From Clostridia bacterium (lineage in GTDB: Bacteria; Bacillota; Clostridia; Oscillospirales; Acutalibacteraceae): a stretch of DNA of 38,683 nucleotides. Numbering within the stretch: position 1 is the first letter of the stretch; each line of letters opens with the position of its first letter. Made by a program: the position numbers and the translations under genes. The stretch covers positions 1-38,683 of the forward strand of contig JAFXCH010000027.1 of assembly GCA_017516485.1 (NCBI GenBank). Direction: 5' to 3'. Below, piece by piece: positions 17,055-24,626 of the stretch. The notes beneath the pieces were generated by a model that ran no database searches, was not told the DNA's origin, and worked only from the letters and a program-made list of their open reading frames with translations.

Positions 17055-17632
17055 TGTTGTTCCTCCTGATTCTTAAATAATTTAATTAATTTTTGTATTT
17101 TATCGTTAGTTTCGGTCGGATCTTCAAAAGGTTCATTGTTCATGAACTTCTGGAAGATAAGACCGAAATAAGCACCGAAAATAAAAGCAGAAATGTCTTT
17201 TGAGCTGAAAGTCTTGAGCATACCTTCGTATTTTTTGCCGCGCTCAATTTCCGTACGGAGCAGATGATCAACTCTTGCTACAGCACTTTCGCCCGGAGAA
17301 AGAATACTCCTCATAAAAAGCTCGCCCATAAGGTAGGGGTAAGCGTATGTGTCAGAGCTGAGCTGACGGAATACCGCCGCAACACTCGGCTCAGCCTCGT
17401 CCGCTTCGATTGCAGAAAAAATATCGTTGATTTCCTCTGCGGCAATTTCAGTCAGCAGGCTGTCAAGCGAATCGAAATGAGAGAAGAAGGTAGAGCGCGA
17501 AACATCGGCATTTTCGGCAATCTGCTCGATTGTTACATTGTTTATGCCGTGTTGCTCAAACAGCACCTTTGCGCTGTGCATTATTGTACGGTGGGTCTGT
17601 TCTTTTTTGCGTGAACGTCTTGCCTGTTCCAT
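17051..17632 (-). CDS. TetR/AcrR-family regulator
   Basis: 193 residues. The N-terminal TetR_N domain is clear (about 12-60): RTIMHSAKVLFEQHGINNVTIEQIAENADVSRSTFFSHFDSLDSLL, with the helix-turn-helix at about 34-53. The C-terminal part is helical and unassigned, as usual for ligand-binding halves. It is the first gene of a two-gene operon with the aminotransferase; a good promoter and a 22-bp inverted repeat lie just upstream, so it most likely represses its own operon, and its ligand may be the substrate or product of the aminotransferase. The start ATG at 17632 has GGAGGGTG about 5 bases upstream. Confidence 0.92.
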   Translation of the reverse strand: MEQARRSRKKEQTHRTIMHSAKVLFEQHGINNVTIEQIAENADVSRSTFFSHFDSLDSLLTEIAAEEINDIFSAIEADEAEPSVAAVFRQLSSDTYAYPYLMGELFMRSILSPGESAVARVDHLLRTEIERGKKYEGMLKTFSSKDISAFIFGAYFGLIFQKFMNNEPFEDPTETNDKIQKLIKLFKNQEEQQ

Positions 17633-17672
17633 TACACACCCTCCGTTTACTGGTATAACTGAGTTTAAATTA

Positions 17673-17701
17673 ATTATATAGCATTATATAACTTTTGTAA
17701 A
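17673..17701 (-). promoter_or_regulatory. sigmaA promoter of the TetR-aminotransferase operon
   Basis: On the minus strand TTTACA (17701-17696), 17-base spacer, TATAAT (17678-17673), about 40 bases before the TetR start codon. Confidence 0.85.
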
Positions 17702-17705
17702 GTGT

Positions 17706-17727
17706 TTTTTGTACTGGAGTACAAAAA
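17706..17727. promoter_or_regulatory. Candidate TetR operator
   Basis: Inverted repeat TTTTTGTACT-GG-AGTACAAAAA, 10-bp perfect arms with a 2-base spacer. It ends 4 bases upstream of the -35 box of the TetR operon. Size and position are typical for TetR-family autoregulation. Confidence 0.7.
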
Positions 17728-17771
17728 TAGATTAAAGTTTATAATTTGTTTATTTCTATGCTTTATTTTTA

Positions 17772-18587
17772 TCAAAAATATGTTCTTCTCCAGTGGAAAA
17801 GATATTGCTGAGCTATACCTTTAACTCCGTTTGCACATTCCGGAAATCCGTTCGGATACATTTCGGCCATAATACGCTTTACCCATACGTCAATCGGAAA
17901 TGCGTCGACTTTATAAAAACCGTAGAGCAGAGTGCATTCTGCAACCTTTGCACCTACACCGCATATTTTTTGCAATTCTTCTCTGCCGAATTCAATTGGC
18001 GAATTCTTTATTTTATCAAAATCTACTTCGCCGTTTGAAACCTTACGTGCCGCGTCAATAATATATTTGGCTCTGAAGCCTGCTCTTAACGGTGCGAGGT
18101 CTTCGGGTTCGAGTTTTGCCAGTGTTGCTGCGTCAGGGAATGTAAAGCCGCCTTCAATCTCGTTTCCGAAGTTTTCACAGAGTCGCTCAATAATACCTTT
18201 AATACGGGGTATATTGTTGTTCTGCGATATTATGAATGAGCAGAGGGCTTCCCACGGCTCCTGCTTTAATATGTGAATACCGGGACAGCGGGTGACAGCC
18301 TTGCCGAGGTTTTCGTCAGCGGAAAGATTCTGACAGATAGCTGTATAGTCGGTTTCGATATCAAAATAGTCTTTCCATAATGTATCGAAATCTTCGGAAG
18401 ATGTAAACAATAATATTTCGTCATTTGTTTGCTTTGCCTTGAGGTATTTGCCGCCGACTATGCCGTGCCATACTTCGTTTTCGTCTTTTTTCCAGCGGAA
18501 AGCCTGACCGCAATCTGCACTGAGTCCGAGGTCAAATGAGCCGAAATCCTTTAGTGTTATAAAACCGTCGTTTTTGATAATCTCCAT
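17772..18587 (-). CDS. ogg: 8-oxoguanine DNA glycosylase, OGG1 type
   Basis: The 271-residue enzyme removes 8-oxoguanine from DNA and cuts the abasic site through a Schiff base. The OGG1 pattern is present: an N-terminal domain with DLGLSADCGQAFRW, the helical core with FIISQNNNIPRI at about 118-128, and the helix-hairpin-helix LQKICGVGAKVAECTLLYGF, followed by FPIDVWVKR. Lys214 (in GAKVAEC) and Asp233 (in PIDVW) correspond to the catalytic Lys and Asp of OGG1. It ends GIAQQYLFHWRRTYF, as clostridial members do. Start ATG at 18587, with GGAGAAT-like sequence just upstream. It stands alone and reads towards the TetR promoter. Confidence 0.93.
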   Translation of the reverse strand: MEIIKNDGFITLKDFGSFDLGLSADCGQAFRWKKDENEVWHGIVGGKYLKAKQTNDEILLFTSSEDFDTLWKDYFDIETDYTAICQNLSADENLGKAVTRCPGIHILKQEPWEALCSFIISQNNNIPRIKGIIERLCENFGNEIEGGFTFPDAATLAKLEPEDLAPLRAGFRAKYIIDAARKVSNGEVDFDKIKNSPIEFGREELQKICGVGAKVAECTLLYGFYKVDAFPIDVWVKRIMAEMYPNGFPECANGVKGIAQQYLFHWRRTYF

Positions 18588-18758
18588 TTTTAATTCTCCA
18601 AAACAAGATAAATACCATTTTAATTATAGAGTCTTAATGTGTATATATTATGGCGAAAAAGAAAAAAATAAAGTAAAGTTATTGGGATGTTGTAAAGAAC
18701 TGATAACTTACTGTAATTTAACAAAATGTAAAGAAAAAGCCTTTTAACGACAAATCTT

Positions 18759-18834
18759 GGTGGAAAACTCACGCAGATAAGCGATTTTTCACATTTTCCA
18801 CACGGTTTTCCACATCGAACAAATGATTTCCACT
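18759..18834. other. Cluster of DnaA-box-like 9-mers in a 367-base AT-rich intergenic region
   Basis: The region 18588-18954 between ogg and the small-protein genes has no gene larger than a leader peptide. Within it are TTTTCCACA at 18794-18802 and again at 18806-18814 (one mismatch to the DnaA box TTATCCACA), TTTTCCACC on the minus strand at 18759-18767, and ATTTCCACT at 18826-18834. To the right TGTAAA (18843-18848) and TTTACA (18860-18865) form a spaced inverted repeat. The surrounding sequence is A/T rich. Whether DnaA or another protein binds is unknown. Confidence 0.4.
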
Positions 18835-18887
18835 ATACAGCTTGTAAATGTTGAAAAGTTTTACAGTTTATATTCGGAGGTATATCG

Positions 18888-18971
18888 GTGATAAAAAAGC
18901 CCAAAATATCTCTGCGACAGACCGAAAAATACGGCACAAAGAAAGGGAACAAAAATGCTCAGAGGTGTTAA
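18888..18971 (+). CDS. Possible 27-residue basic leader peptide
   Basis: A GTG at 18888 is preceded by CGGAGG at the correct distance (spacing 7) and opens a 27-residue frame beginning MIKKPKISLRQTEKYG and ending GNKNAQRC. It is rich in Lys/Arg with no membrane segment. Its stop codon lies 17 bases inside the next gene, in another frame, so the two could be translationally coupled. The Shine-Dalgarno is stronger than that of the following gene. Recognisable homology is absent; it may be a leader, a small protein or chance. Confidence 0.4.
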   Translation: MIKKPKISLRQTEKYGTKKGNKNAQRC

Positions 18972-19221
18972 CAGACAGGTAATTGAGATAAGTGAGACCG
19001 ATTGCGAATATTTCGAGCGCGTGCTGTTTTTTGTCAAGCCGGAGTGCGTGAATGTCAGCGAAGGCAGGCTGAAAGAGCGTGCTAATGCCATCGCAGGCAA
19101 AGCAGACCGACCGCCTATGACAAAAATCGTACGCAATAAATTACGCGCGGCTGCTTATCTGGCAGGTGCGGCAGTTACAGGAGCGGGGATTACCGCCGCT
19201 GTGACAGCTTTTTTCCGTTGA
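18955..19221 (+). CDS. Conserved-type small protein with C-terminal membrane helix
   Basis: The 88-residue product starts MLRGVNRQVIEISETDCEYFERVLFFVKPE, then a basic middle, and ends in a hydrophobic Ala/Gly-rich helix AAAYLAGAAVTGAGITAAVTAFFR that could be a tail anchor. I know similar short proteins with the opening GVNRQVIEI and YFE..FFVKPE from other Clostridia, with no assigned function. GAAAGGG lies about 7 bases before the ATG. It heads a tight run with the next two small genes (gaps 15 and 17 bases), which suggests one transcript and a shared envelope-related role. Confidence 0.72.
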   Translation: MLRGVNRQVIEISETDCEYFERVLFFVKPECVNVSEGRLKERANAIAGKADRPPMTKIVRNKLRAAAYLAGAAVTGAGITAAVTAFFR

Positions 19222-19236
19222 GAGGAGATTTTAACA

Positions 19237-19419
19237 GTGCTCTATGATAAAGACGACAGAAGGATAAAATTCAACAAGAATAAGCATATTGTTGAAAGTA
19301 TGGTGTCTCTTTGGGAAACGGCAGGCGAGAGCAACCCTATAGATGTATTGGGAAGCTACAGAGGTACTCCGTACGATGCCGATGACCTTGTTCCCGAGCA
19401 GGATGCCGACGATTTATAA
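19237..19419 (+). CDS. Small acidic protein, unknown function
   Basis: 60 residues, starting at a GTG with AGAGGAG 9 bases upstream. The second half, NPIDVLGSYRGTPYDADDLVPEQDADDL, is acidic and low in complexity; the closing pattern LGSY.G.P followed by PEQDADDL or PVQDADDL is, to my knowledge, recurrent in clostridial hypothetical proteins. No membrane segment, Cys pair or HTH is visible. Co-transcribed with its neighbours on both sides. Confidence 0.7.
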   Translation: MLYDKDDRRIKFNKNKHIVESMVSLWETAGESNPIDVLGSYRGTPYDADDLVPEQDADDL

Positions 19420-19436
19420 GAGAGAGGTTATATACC

Positions 19437-19703
19437 GTGAAATTAAAAGCAGCAATAATTGGTAGTATGCTTGTTGTAATGAGTATTGTTTTTGCCGCTT
19501 GCGGTGATGCGGATGACGGCAAGATTACAACAACAAAAGCCCCTGCATCTTCCGTAGTAACTACAACACGAAGACCTACAACAACAAGCACAACTAACAG
19601 ACCGATAATGGATGAAATGAGCAGTGCGGCAGGAGATGTCAGCGAAGGACTTTCTGATGCCGCAAGTGAGCTCAGAAGCGAAGCAAAGCGTTTATTTGAT
19701 TAA
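19437..19703 (+). CDS. Small Thr-rich lipoprotein
   Basis: 88 residues from a GTG start with GAGAGG upstream. A signal peptide ends in a lipobox IVFAAC with Cys22 as the lipid-modified residue. The mature part has a Thr-rich linker (ITTTKAPASS, TTTRRPTTTSTTNRP) and then a short amphipathic helix (MDEMSSAAGDVSEGLSDAASELRSEAKRLF). No catalytic domain. It is the last gene of the small-protein run and ends at a long hairpin terminator. Function unknown; a membrane-held helical tail suggests a binding role. Confidence 0.78.
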   Translation: MKLKAAIIGSMLVVMSIVFAACGDADDGKITTTKAPASSVVTTTRRPTTTSTTNRPIMDEMSSAAGDVSEGLSDAASELRSEAKRLFD

Positions 19704-19730
19704 AGCTGCGAGACTTTATCGACAGTCTGA

Positions 19731-19766
19731 AAAGAGCTGACTCACTGTGAAGTGAATCAGCTCTTT
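19731..19766. terminator. Bidirectional terminator between convergent genes
   Basis: Stem AAAGAGCTGA...TCAGCTCTTT (19731-19740 with 19757-19766) extended inward by TCACT/AGTGA after one mismatch, GTGA loop. GTTGTTTTATT follows on the plus strand. The minus gene ends 10 bases away. Confidence 0.85.
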
Positions 19767-19775
19767 GTTGTTTTA

Positions 19776-21062
19776 TTAATCGAAAGAGGGAGCCTGAGTT
19801 ACGGGAGGCTTTGTAGTAGCAGGAGTTGTGGGCTTAGCTGTTGAGGGCTCCTTAGTTGCTGTCTCACCGCTTGAGGGCTTTGTTGTTGTTGCTACAGGCT
19901 TGAGAGGTGTCTTACGGTCCTCATCAAGGTAACGCCATACAAGGTCGACAGTTCTGCCGTTGTATGTGTAATGCTCAGGTCTTGTGAGAGAAATGCTGCT
20001 GGAATATCTGAACTGGTTGCCGTCGATATCCTTGATTTTCTCAAGAGCGTTACAGAACTTTTCGCGTTCTTCCTCGGTCTTGAACTCAAGCTTTGCTACC
20101 ATTGTAAGCTCTGTACGGTCGGAGAACTTCTTGAGCTTACCGGGAACGAATGCTGTTGTCCACCAGTGAGGAGCATAGGGACGAGTGAAGAGCTCGCCGT
20201 AACCCTCGCGGTAAACAGTCATCTGCATATTGATTTCCATATCTTCCTCAGCACAGTTGTAGTGAGGAGTTGTCTTGTTGGGATCTTTGTAGTAAAGGCC
20301 GATCTCACCGCCAAGGAAGAGAAGGCCGTACTGACCTTTCCAGAACTGAACCATCCAGTCGTAACCGTTGTGGTTGTAGTAAACGTGGAATGTGTCAAGG
20401 TACATAACGGTGAATACTGCACCGATATCGTAGAGACGGTTGAAGCCGAAGTTTCTCTGCCACGGATCATCGTCTGTATAGAAGTAGTTACCTGCCTCGC
20501 TGTATGAGTAGCTGAGTGCGATTGTACCGTCCGGCTTGATGATGTTCTGTGAGCCGTCGGGATTCTTCTGAACAACGTTACCGCCGCTGAGACCTTCGTT
20601 ACCGGGCTTGCTTGTTGTGCCGCCGGGAGCAGGTGTAGTACCGGGCTTTGTTGTTGTACCGGGCTTAACTGTAGTGCCGGGCTTGCTTGTTGTACCGGGC
20701 TTTGCGGGTGTGGTGGGTTTATTTGCAGTTACGTTTTCACCTGCAGCGTTTGTTACGGGTGCACCGTTAGTCATTGTTTCGATGACTGCAACGAAAGTGT
20801 TACCCTCTGCATCTGTAACGTACTCAATAAGTTCGCCAAATTCGTTTGTGCTGGGCTCTTCCTGGATAATCGGTACGCCACCCGGACCGAAGTCGGTTAC
20901 ACCTTCAATATCAAGAAGAGATGAACTTGTGGTTTCTTCTTCTTTTGCGTCGTTCTTCTTATCGCTTCCGCCTAAACCGTCGAAAGCAACAAAGCCGACT
21001 GCTACAAGACCTGCAAGAACAACGACACCTGCGATAATGTAAATGATTATGTTCTTTTTCAT
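19776..21062 (-). CDS. Membrane-anchored DUF4474-type protein with Pro/Gly/Thr repeats
   Basis: The 428-residue protein begins with a lysine cluster and one membrane helix (residues 5-27), so the rest is outside. Then comes an acidic stalk with EYVTDAEGNTF and NGAPVTNAAGENVT, five KPGTT-like repeats (121-154), and a folded domain from about 205 with GFNRLYDIGAVFTVMYLDTFHVYYN and DWMVQFWKGQYGLLFLGGEIGLYYKDPNK, which I recognise as DUF4474-like. A second Thr/Pro tail (TTTKPSSG, TTPATTKPPVTQAPSFD) ends it. Function of the domain is unknown. A good sigmaA promoter lies upstream; the gene is monocistronic. Confidence 0.8.
   Translation of the reverse strand: MKKNIIIYIIAGVVVLAGLVAVGFVAFDGLGGSDKKNDAKEEETTSSSLLDIEGVTDFGPGGVPIIQEEPSTNEFGELIEYVTDAEGNTFVAVIETMTNGAPVTNAAGENVTANKPTTPAKPGTTSKPGTTVKPGTTTKPGTTPAPGGTTSKPGNEGLSGGNVVQKNPDGSQNIIKPDGTIALSYSYSEAGNYFYTDDDPWQRNFGFNRLYDIGAVFTVMYLDTFHVYYNHNGYDWMVQFWKGQYGLLFLGGEIGLYYKDPNKTTPHYNCAEEDMEINMQMTVYREGYGELFTRPYAPHWWTTAFVPGKLKKFSDRTELTMVAKLEFKTEEEREKFCNALEKIKDIDGNQFRYSSSISLTRPEHYTYNGRTVDLVWRYLDEDRKTPLKPVATTTKPSSGETATKEPSTAKPTTPATTKPPVTQAPSFD
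20601..20702 (-). repeat. KPGTT tandem repeat region in the DUF4474 protein
   Basis: Encodes about five copies of (S/V/T)KPGTT at residues 121-154. The DNA is a degenerate ~15-bp repeat (CCGGGCTTNNTTGT on the plus strand), prone to copy-number change. Confidence 0.8.
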
Positions 21063-21102
21063 TATTATCTCCTTTCAAAAGATATAGCTAACACCGTACT
21101 TT

Positions 21103-21131
21103 AGTATATCAAATGTTCACAGTTTAGTCAA
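21103..21131 (-). promoter_or_regulatory. sigmaA promoter of the DUF4474 gene
   Basis: On the minus strand TTGACT (21131-21126), 17-base spacer, TATACT (21108-21103), about 40 bases before the start codon, which has GAAAGGAG ahead of it. Confidence 0.8.
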
Positions 21132-21252
21132 ATATTTTTTTATGATTCTTAAAACATTTACTTTTTAGACAAATTGGATGTCGGTTATTGTATGTGTTGC
21201 ACAACAGTTCGCCGAATTTGCTGTAAAAAGTTACCATTAATTTAAGGCTGGC

Positions 21253-21747
21253 TTAAGGTATAAGAATGTCGAGATCAGTTTTTTCTACTCCTTCGGTACT
21301 GATTTCGCGAAGATTGGGCAGAAAATAAAGCCCCGGAGCTCTTCCTGAAGGGTATAAATCAAGCAAAGGTACCATAACAAAAGCACGCTCTTTTATTCTG
21401 GGATGGGGGAGAGTAAGCTCAACGCTGTCGGAGAAATAACTCTCATATATCAGCACATCAATGTCGATTATTCTCGGACCGTTTTTGTGAAGCCTTACTC
21501 TGCCCATTGAAGCCTCTATTCCGAGGCAGGCACCAAGTATTGCGTGAGGCGAAAGCTCGGTTTCTATGCTGATTACGGCATTAAGAAAATCGTCCTGTTC
21601 ATCAAAGCCAACGGGCTTTGTTTTGTATATGGAAGATACATTTTTGACCTGAGTATTCGGCAGAAGCGAAATTGCGTGCACTGCCGTGTTAAGGTTTCTT
21701 CTTTTGTCGCCCAGGTTTGAGCCCAGACCTAAAATAACTGTACTCAA
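21253..21747 (-). CDS. folK: 2-amino-4-hydroxy-6-hydroxymethyldihydropteridine diphosphokinase
   Basis: HPPK transfers pyrophosphate from ATP to 6-hydroxymethyl-dihydropterin in folate synthesis. The 164-residue protein shows LGLGSNLGDKRRNL at the start, YKTKPVG, QDDFLNAVI, and the Mg-ATP site R.....GPRIIDIDVL with Asp95 and Asp97, then LTLPHPRIKERAFVMVPL. Length is normal. It is the last gene of the fol operon, overlapping folB by 4 bases. No clear terminator follows. Confidence 0.97.
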   Translation of the reverse strand: MSTVILGLGSNLGDKRRNLNTAVHAISLLPNTQVKNVSSIYKTKPVGFDEQDDFLNAVISIETELSPHAILGACLGIEASMGRVRLHKNGPRIIDIDVLIYESYFSDSVELTLPHPRIKERAFVMVPLLDLYPSGRAPGLYFLPNLREISTEGVEKTDLDILIP

Positions 21748-22106
21748 TTTCTTTCCCTCTCAATTTCTACGGCTACAAAGCCGAAATCAGCTTTTATCGG
21801 TGCATCCGGCTTGCGGAGTCGCAGCCTGATACGCTTAATTTTGTCGTGTTCGTTGAATATTGCATCTGCAGTACGCTGTGCCGCATGCTCAAGCAGTTTG
21901 CAATTTTTTTCTGTCATAGCCTTCTTTACGGTTTTGATTATTGCCGCATAGCTTACAGTGTCGTCAAGCTCATCCGTTGTGCAGGCATTTGTGAGGTCAG
22001 CCCATGCTTCAATATCGAGCACAAACCACTGTCCCATCAGAGTTTCTTCAGGGTTTACGCCGTGGTAAGCAAAAATCTTTAATGAATCGATTATTATTTT
22101 ATCCAT
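21744..22106 (-). CDS. folB: Dihydroneopterin aldolase
   Basis: Converts dihydroneopterin to 6-hydroxymethyl-dihydropterin and glycolaldehyde. The 120-residue protein has SLKIFAYHGVNPEE, LEHAAQRTADAIF and the catalytic Lys99 in RKPDAPI. It overlaps folP by 8 bases and folK by 4, so the three are translationally coupled. Confidence 0.96.
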   Translation of the reverse strand: MDKIIIDSLKIFAYHGVNPEETLMGQWFVLDIEAWADLTNACTTDELDDTVSYAAIIKTVKKAMTEKNCKLLEHAAQRTADAIFNEHDKIKRIRLRLRKPDAPIKADFGFVAVEIERERN

Positions 22107-22917
22107 TTCTTACCTCCGTCAGGAGCTTTGCCATTTTTGCAGCGGCAATTCCCTGCTCAATATCGTGTACCCTTATGATGTTTGCACCGCCTGCGATACA
22201 AGCGGCATTTGAAATGACTGTACCTGTAAGTGCATCTCCGCAGAGCTTTGTCACTCTTTTGCGTGAAAGTGCGGCAAGCATCGTACAGCCGTTAGAGTTG
22301 AGCTGTGAAAAGTTTGCTATTATATCAAGATCATCAGCACGCGATTTGCCGAAACCTATTCCCGGGTCAAAACAGAGGTGACTGCGGTTGATTCCGTGCT
22401 TGTCCGCAACTTTAACAGCGTGGTCAAAGAATGCGTTTATTTCATCCGTTATATCGGCATCCTGCTCTCTTTCTTCCGCAGAGGATAATCCGCCTGTGTG
22501 CATTATTATCCAGCCTGCACCGTGTTCCGCAACCAGTGCCGCCATTTCAGGTGAAGCTTTACCGCTGACATCGTTTATTATGTCAGCTCCGTTTTCGAGG
22601 GCAGCTTTGGCAACCTCAACCGAAAAGGTATCTACGCTTATGAGTGCGGAACATTCTTTGCGGATTTTTCTGAGCGGCTCAATAAGTCTGCCGGTTTCTT
22701 CTTTGTCTGATATTGCGGTGCTGTCGGGTGCTGTTGACTGTGCGCCGAGGTCGAGTATTGCTGCACCTTTTTCACAAGCCTGCTTTGCGTATTCAACCGC
22801 ACTTTGCAGGTCAAAGAGGCTGCCTTCGTAAAATGAATCCGGCGTCAGATTTATAACTGCCATCACCTTGGCACCGCTTGTAAAATCAAGCGAAAATCTT
22901 TTGGTAGTAAAAGGCAT
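22099..22917 (-). CDS. folP: Dihydropteroate synthase
   Basis: Condenses the pterin pyrophosphate with p-aminobenzoate; it is the sulfonamide target. The frame is open to 22980, but the better start is the ATG at 22917 (MPFTTKRFSLDF), which has TGAGGA 6 bases upstream and lies 10 bases after the folE stop; this gives 272 residues, the family length. Motifs: VINLTPDSF at 21-29, DLGAQSTAP at 56-64, VDTFSVEVAKAALENGADIINDVSG, DPGIGFGK, and RVHDIEQGI at the C-terminus. The usual DxGgeST reads DLGAQST, as in many Firmicutes. Confidence 0.95.
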   Translation of the reverse strand: MPFTTKRFSLDFTSGAKVMAVINLTPDSFYEGSLFDLQSAVEYAKQACEKGAAILDLGAQSTAPDSTAISDKEETGRLIEPLRKIRKECSALISVDTFSVEVAKAALENGADIINDVSGKASPEMAALVAEHGAGWIIMHTGGLSSAEEREQDADITDEINAFFDHAVKVADKHGINRSHLCFDPGIGFGKSRADDLDIIANFSQLNSNGCTMLAALSRKRVTKLCGDALTGTVISNAACIAGGANIIRVHDIEQGIAAAKMAKLLTEVRNG

Positions 22918-22927
22918 AGCGGTATCC

Positions 22928-23491
22928 TCAGCGTGTGCCCGAAAGGAGTGAAAGTGCTTCAGCTCTCGTTCTTGCATCACTTCTCATAATACCTCGCATT
23001 GCGGATGTGCGGGTCTGGCTGCCTGAAGCACGTGCACCTCGCATTGTCATACAAAGGTGCTCAGCTTCTACAACAACGGCAACACCCTGCGGCTCAAGAT
23101 TTTCGTAAAGGAAATCCGCAACCTGAGAAGTGAGTCTTTCCTGAAGCTGAGGGCGTTTTGCAAAGCAGTTAACTATGCGAGCAAGCTTAGAAAGACCTAT
23201 AACCTTACCGTTGCCGGGAATATAGGCAATATGAGCCTTGCCGATAAACGGTATGAGATGATGCTCGCATATTGAATAAAGCGGTATATCGCGTACAATT
23301 ACCATCTCATCGTTATTGTCTTCGTTAAAAATCTTAAGATGCTTTTTGGGGTCTTCTTCAAGACCTGCGTATATCTCCTCGTACATTCTGGCAACTCTGT
23401 TGGGAGTTTCCACAAGACCTTCTCTGTCGGGGTCTTCACCTATGGCGATGAGTAATTCTCTTACGGCAGCTTCAATTCTTGCCTTATCCAT
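22928..23491 (-). CDS. folE: GTP cyclohydrolase I
   Basis: Opens the GTP ring to dihydroneopterin triphosphate, the first committed step of the pathway encoded here. The 187 residues include [39 protein letters not shown] with zinc ligands Cys75 and His78, [26 protein letters not shown], and [10 protein letters not shown] with Cys147 as third ligand. Only 4 bases separate it from the upstream transglutaminase-like gene, so the fol genes appear to be read from the promoter of the envelope genes before them. Confidence 0.97.
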   Translation of the reverse strand: MDKARIEAAVRELLIAIGEDPDREGLVETPNRVARMYEEIYAGLEEDPKKHLKIFNEDNNDEMVIVRDIPLYSICEHHLIPFIGKAHIAYIPGNGKVIGLSKLARIVNCFAKRPQLQERLTSQVADFLYENLEPQGVAVVVEAEHLCMTMRGARASGSQTRTSAMRGIMRSDARTRAEALSLLSGTR

Positions 23492-23495
23492 AATA

Positions 23496-24623
23496 TCATC
23501 CCTTTTTTTCGAATATTATTGTTATCAGCCTTTCCTCTATGTTTGCCGAATAGTTGAGCGAATCGGTAACTATTGACATCCCTGTTTTGAGTGCGGCTGT
23601 TTCGAGTGCGCGGTAAATTCTTTCTTCTTCAAAAAGTTGTATAAGTGCCTGAGACATAACCGAATCGGACGAAAGCATAAACTCTGCCTCGTTTCGTCCT
23701 GACCTTGCCGCCTCGGCAATTAAATCGGAAACAGAGGAGACAAGACTCTCACCGCACTTATCGAAATATGCATCATATATAATGTAATAATATAAAGAGG
23801 GGTCATTACATTCTTCGGTGAATTCAAATTTGTTGTGTGTGCGGCTGAGCATTTTCTCAGTCATATTAAAATAGATGTGACGACAGACAGCTTCACCGTC
23901 TTCAGTCAATGGATCATCCCATGTAGGGTCTGTATAACACCAACTGTTGCCGATTTTCACGGCGTTCCACATATGGTTTTGTGTCTTACCGCTGAAATCG
24001 GTGGCAGCACCCGTTATAAGTACGGATTCAATGTCGGCTCGGTCAAGAAGTAACTTGAACGCTTTTGCATAGCCTGAGCATTTTGCCTTGCCGTTGATAA
24101 GTACGCCTACGACTGTGCTTTCAAGTATATGGTCAGTGTCGCTGTAGTCACAGTTTTCTATTATGTAGTCGTGGCAGAAAAGCTCTGCCTCAAAATCGTT
24201 TGTCGGAATTTCCTTGGCGATTTTATCGAGTTTTTTATTTATTTTCTCTTCATAATGGCTGTACTCTTCGCTGTTCATACAGTATGAGGGCACAAAAAAT
24301 GCCTGCCGTCCTTGCATTACAAGCTTGCAGTTGCTCATCATAAACATCATCGGGTCGTCATAGATAAGTGCGTTAAGTACATCTTCAAGCTGTGAAGTTG
24401 TAAGAACGGGCGATTCTATTTCTTTGGGAAATTCGTATATCTTTTCTTTGACTGCCGTATATGCTTGTTTCTCTGTTTTGTCGAGCTGTTGGTAGTAGTA
24501 GCTGCTGTAATTACCCTCAGTGAATTCCTTTTCAATAAAAAAGGAATTGAAAAAGTTGTATGCGACAAGCAATATAACAGCCAGAGCGGTCAAGCACGCG
24601 GTAGTACGTATTAGTTTTTTCAT
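23496..24623 (-). CDS. Membrane-anchored transglutaminase-like protein
   Basis: The 375-residue protein has one N-terminal membrane helix (about 8-24) and an outer domain with the transglutaminase/protease-like triad: Cys182 in [13 protein letters not shown], His217 in TQNHMWNAV, and Asp232 in [10 protein letters not shown]. Such secreted domains are mostly uncharacterised proteases or cross-linkers of the Gram-positive envelope. It sits between an LCP-like gene (3-base gap) and folE (4-base gap). Confidence 0.87.
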   Translation of the reverse strand: MKKLIRTTACLTALAVILLVAYNFFNSFFIEKEFTEGNYSSYYYQQLDKTEKQAYTAVKEKIYEFPKEIESPVLTTSQLEDVLNALIYDDPMMFMMSNCKLVMQGRQAFFVPSYCMNSEEYSHYEEKINKKLDKIAKEIPTNDFEAELFCHDYIIENCDYSDTDHILESTVVGVLINGKAKCSGYAKAFKLLLDRADIESVLITGAATDFSGKTQNHMWNAVKIGNSWCYTDPTWDDPLTEDGEAVCRHIYFNMTEKMLSRTHNKFEFTEECNDPSLYYYIIYDAYFDKCGESLVSSVSDLIAEAARSGRNEAEFMLSSDSVMSQALIQLFEEERIYRALETAALKTGMSIVTDSLNYSANIEERLITIIFEKKG

Positions 24624-24626
24624 CGT

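Noticed and set aside
18759-18834. Chromosome replication origin
   Set aside because: The boxes deviate from TTATCCACA and none of dnaA, dnaN, recF, gyrB or rpmH is near; kept only as a motif cluster.
19971-20507. 178-residue plus-strand frame opposite the DUF4474 gene
   Set aside because: Shadow of the coding strand; Val/Leu/Cys-rich translation typical of antisense to this codon usage.
22918-22980. Longer N-terminus for dihydropteroate synthase
   Set aside because: It would overlap folE by 53 bases and precede the family's start; the ATG at 22917 has a good Shine-Dalgarno.
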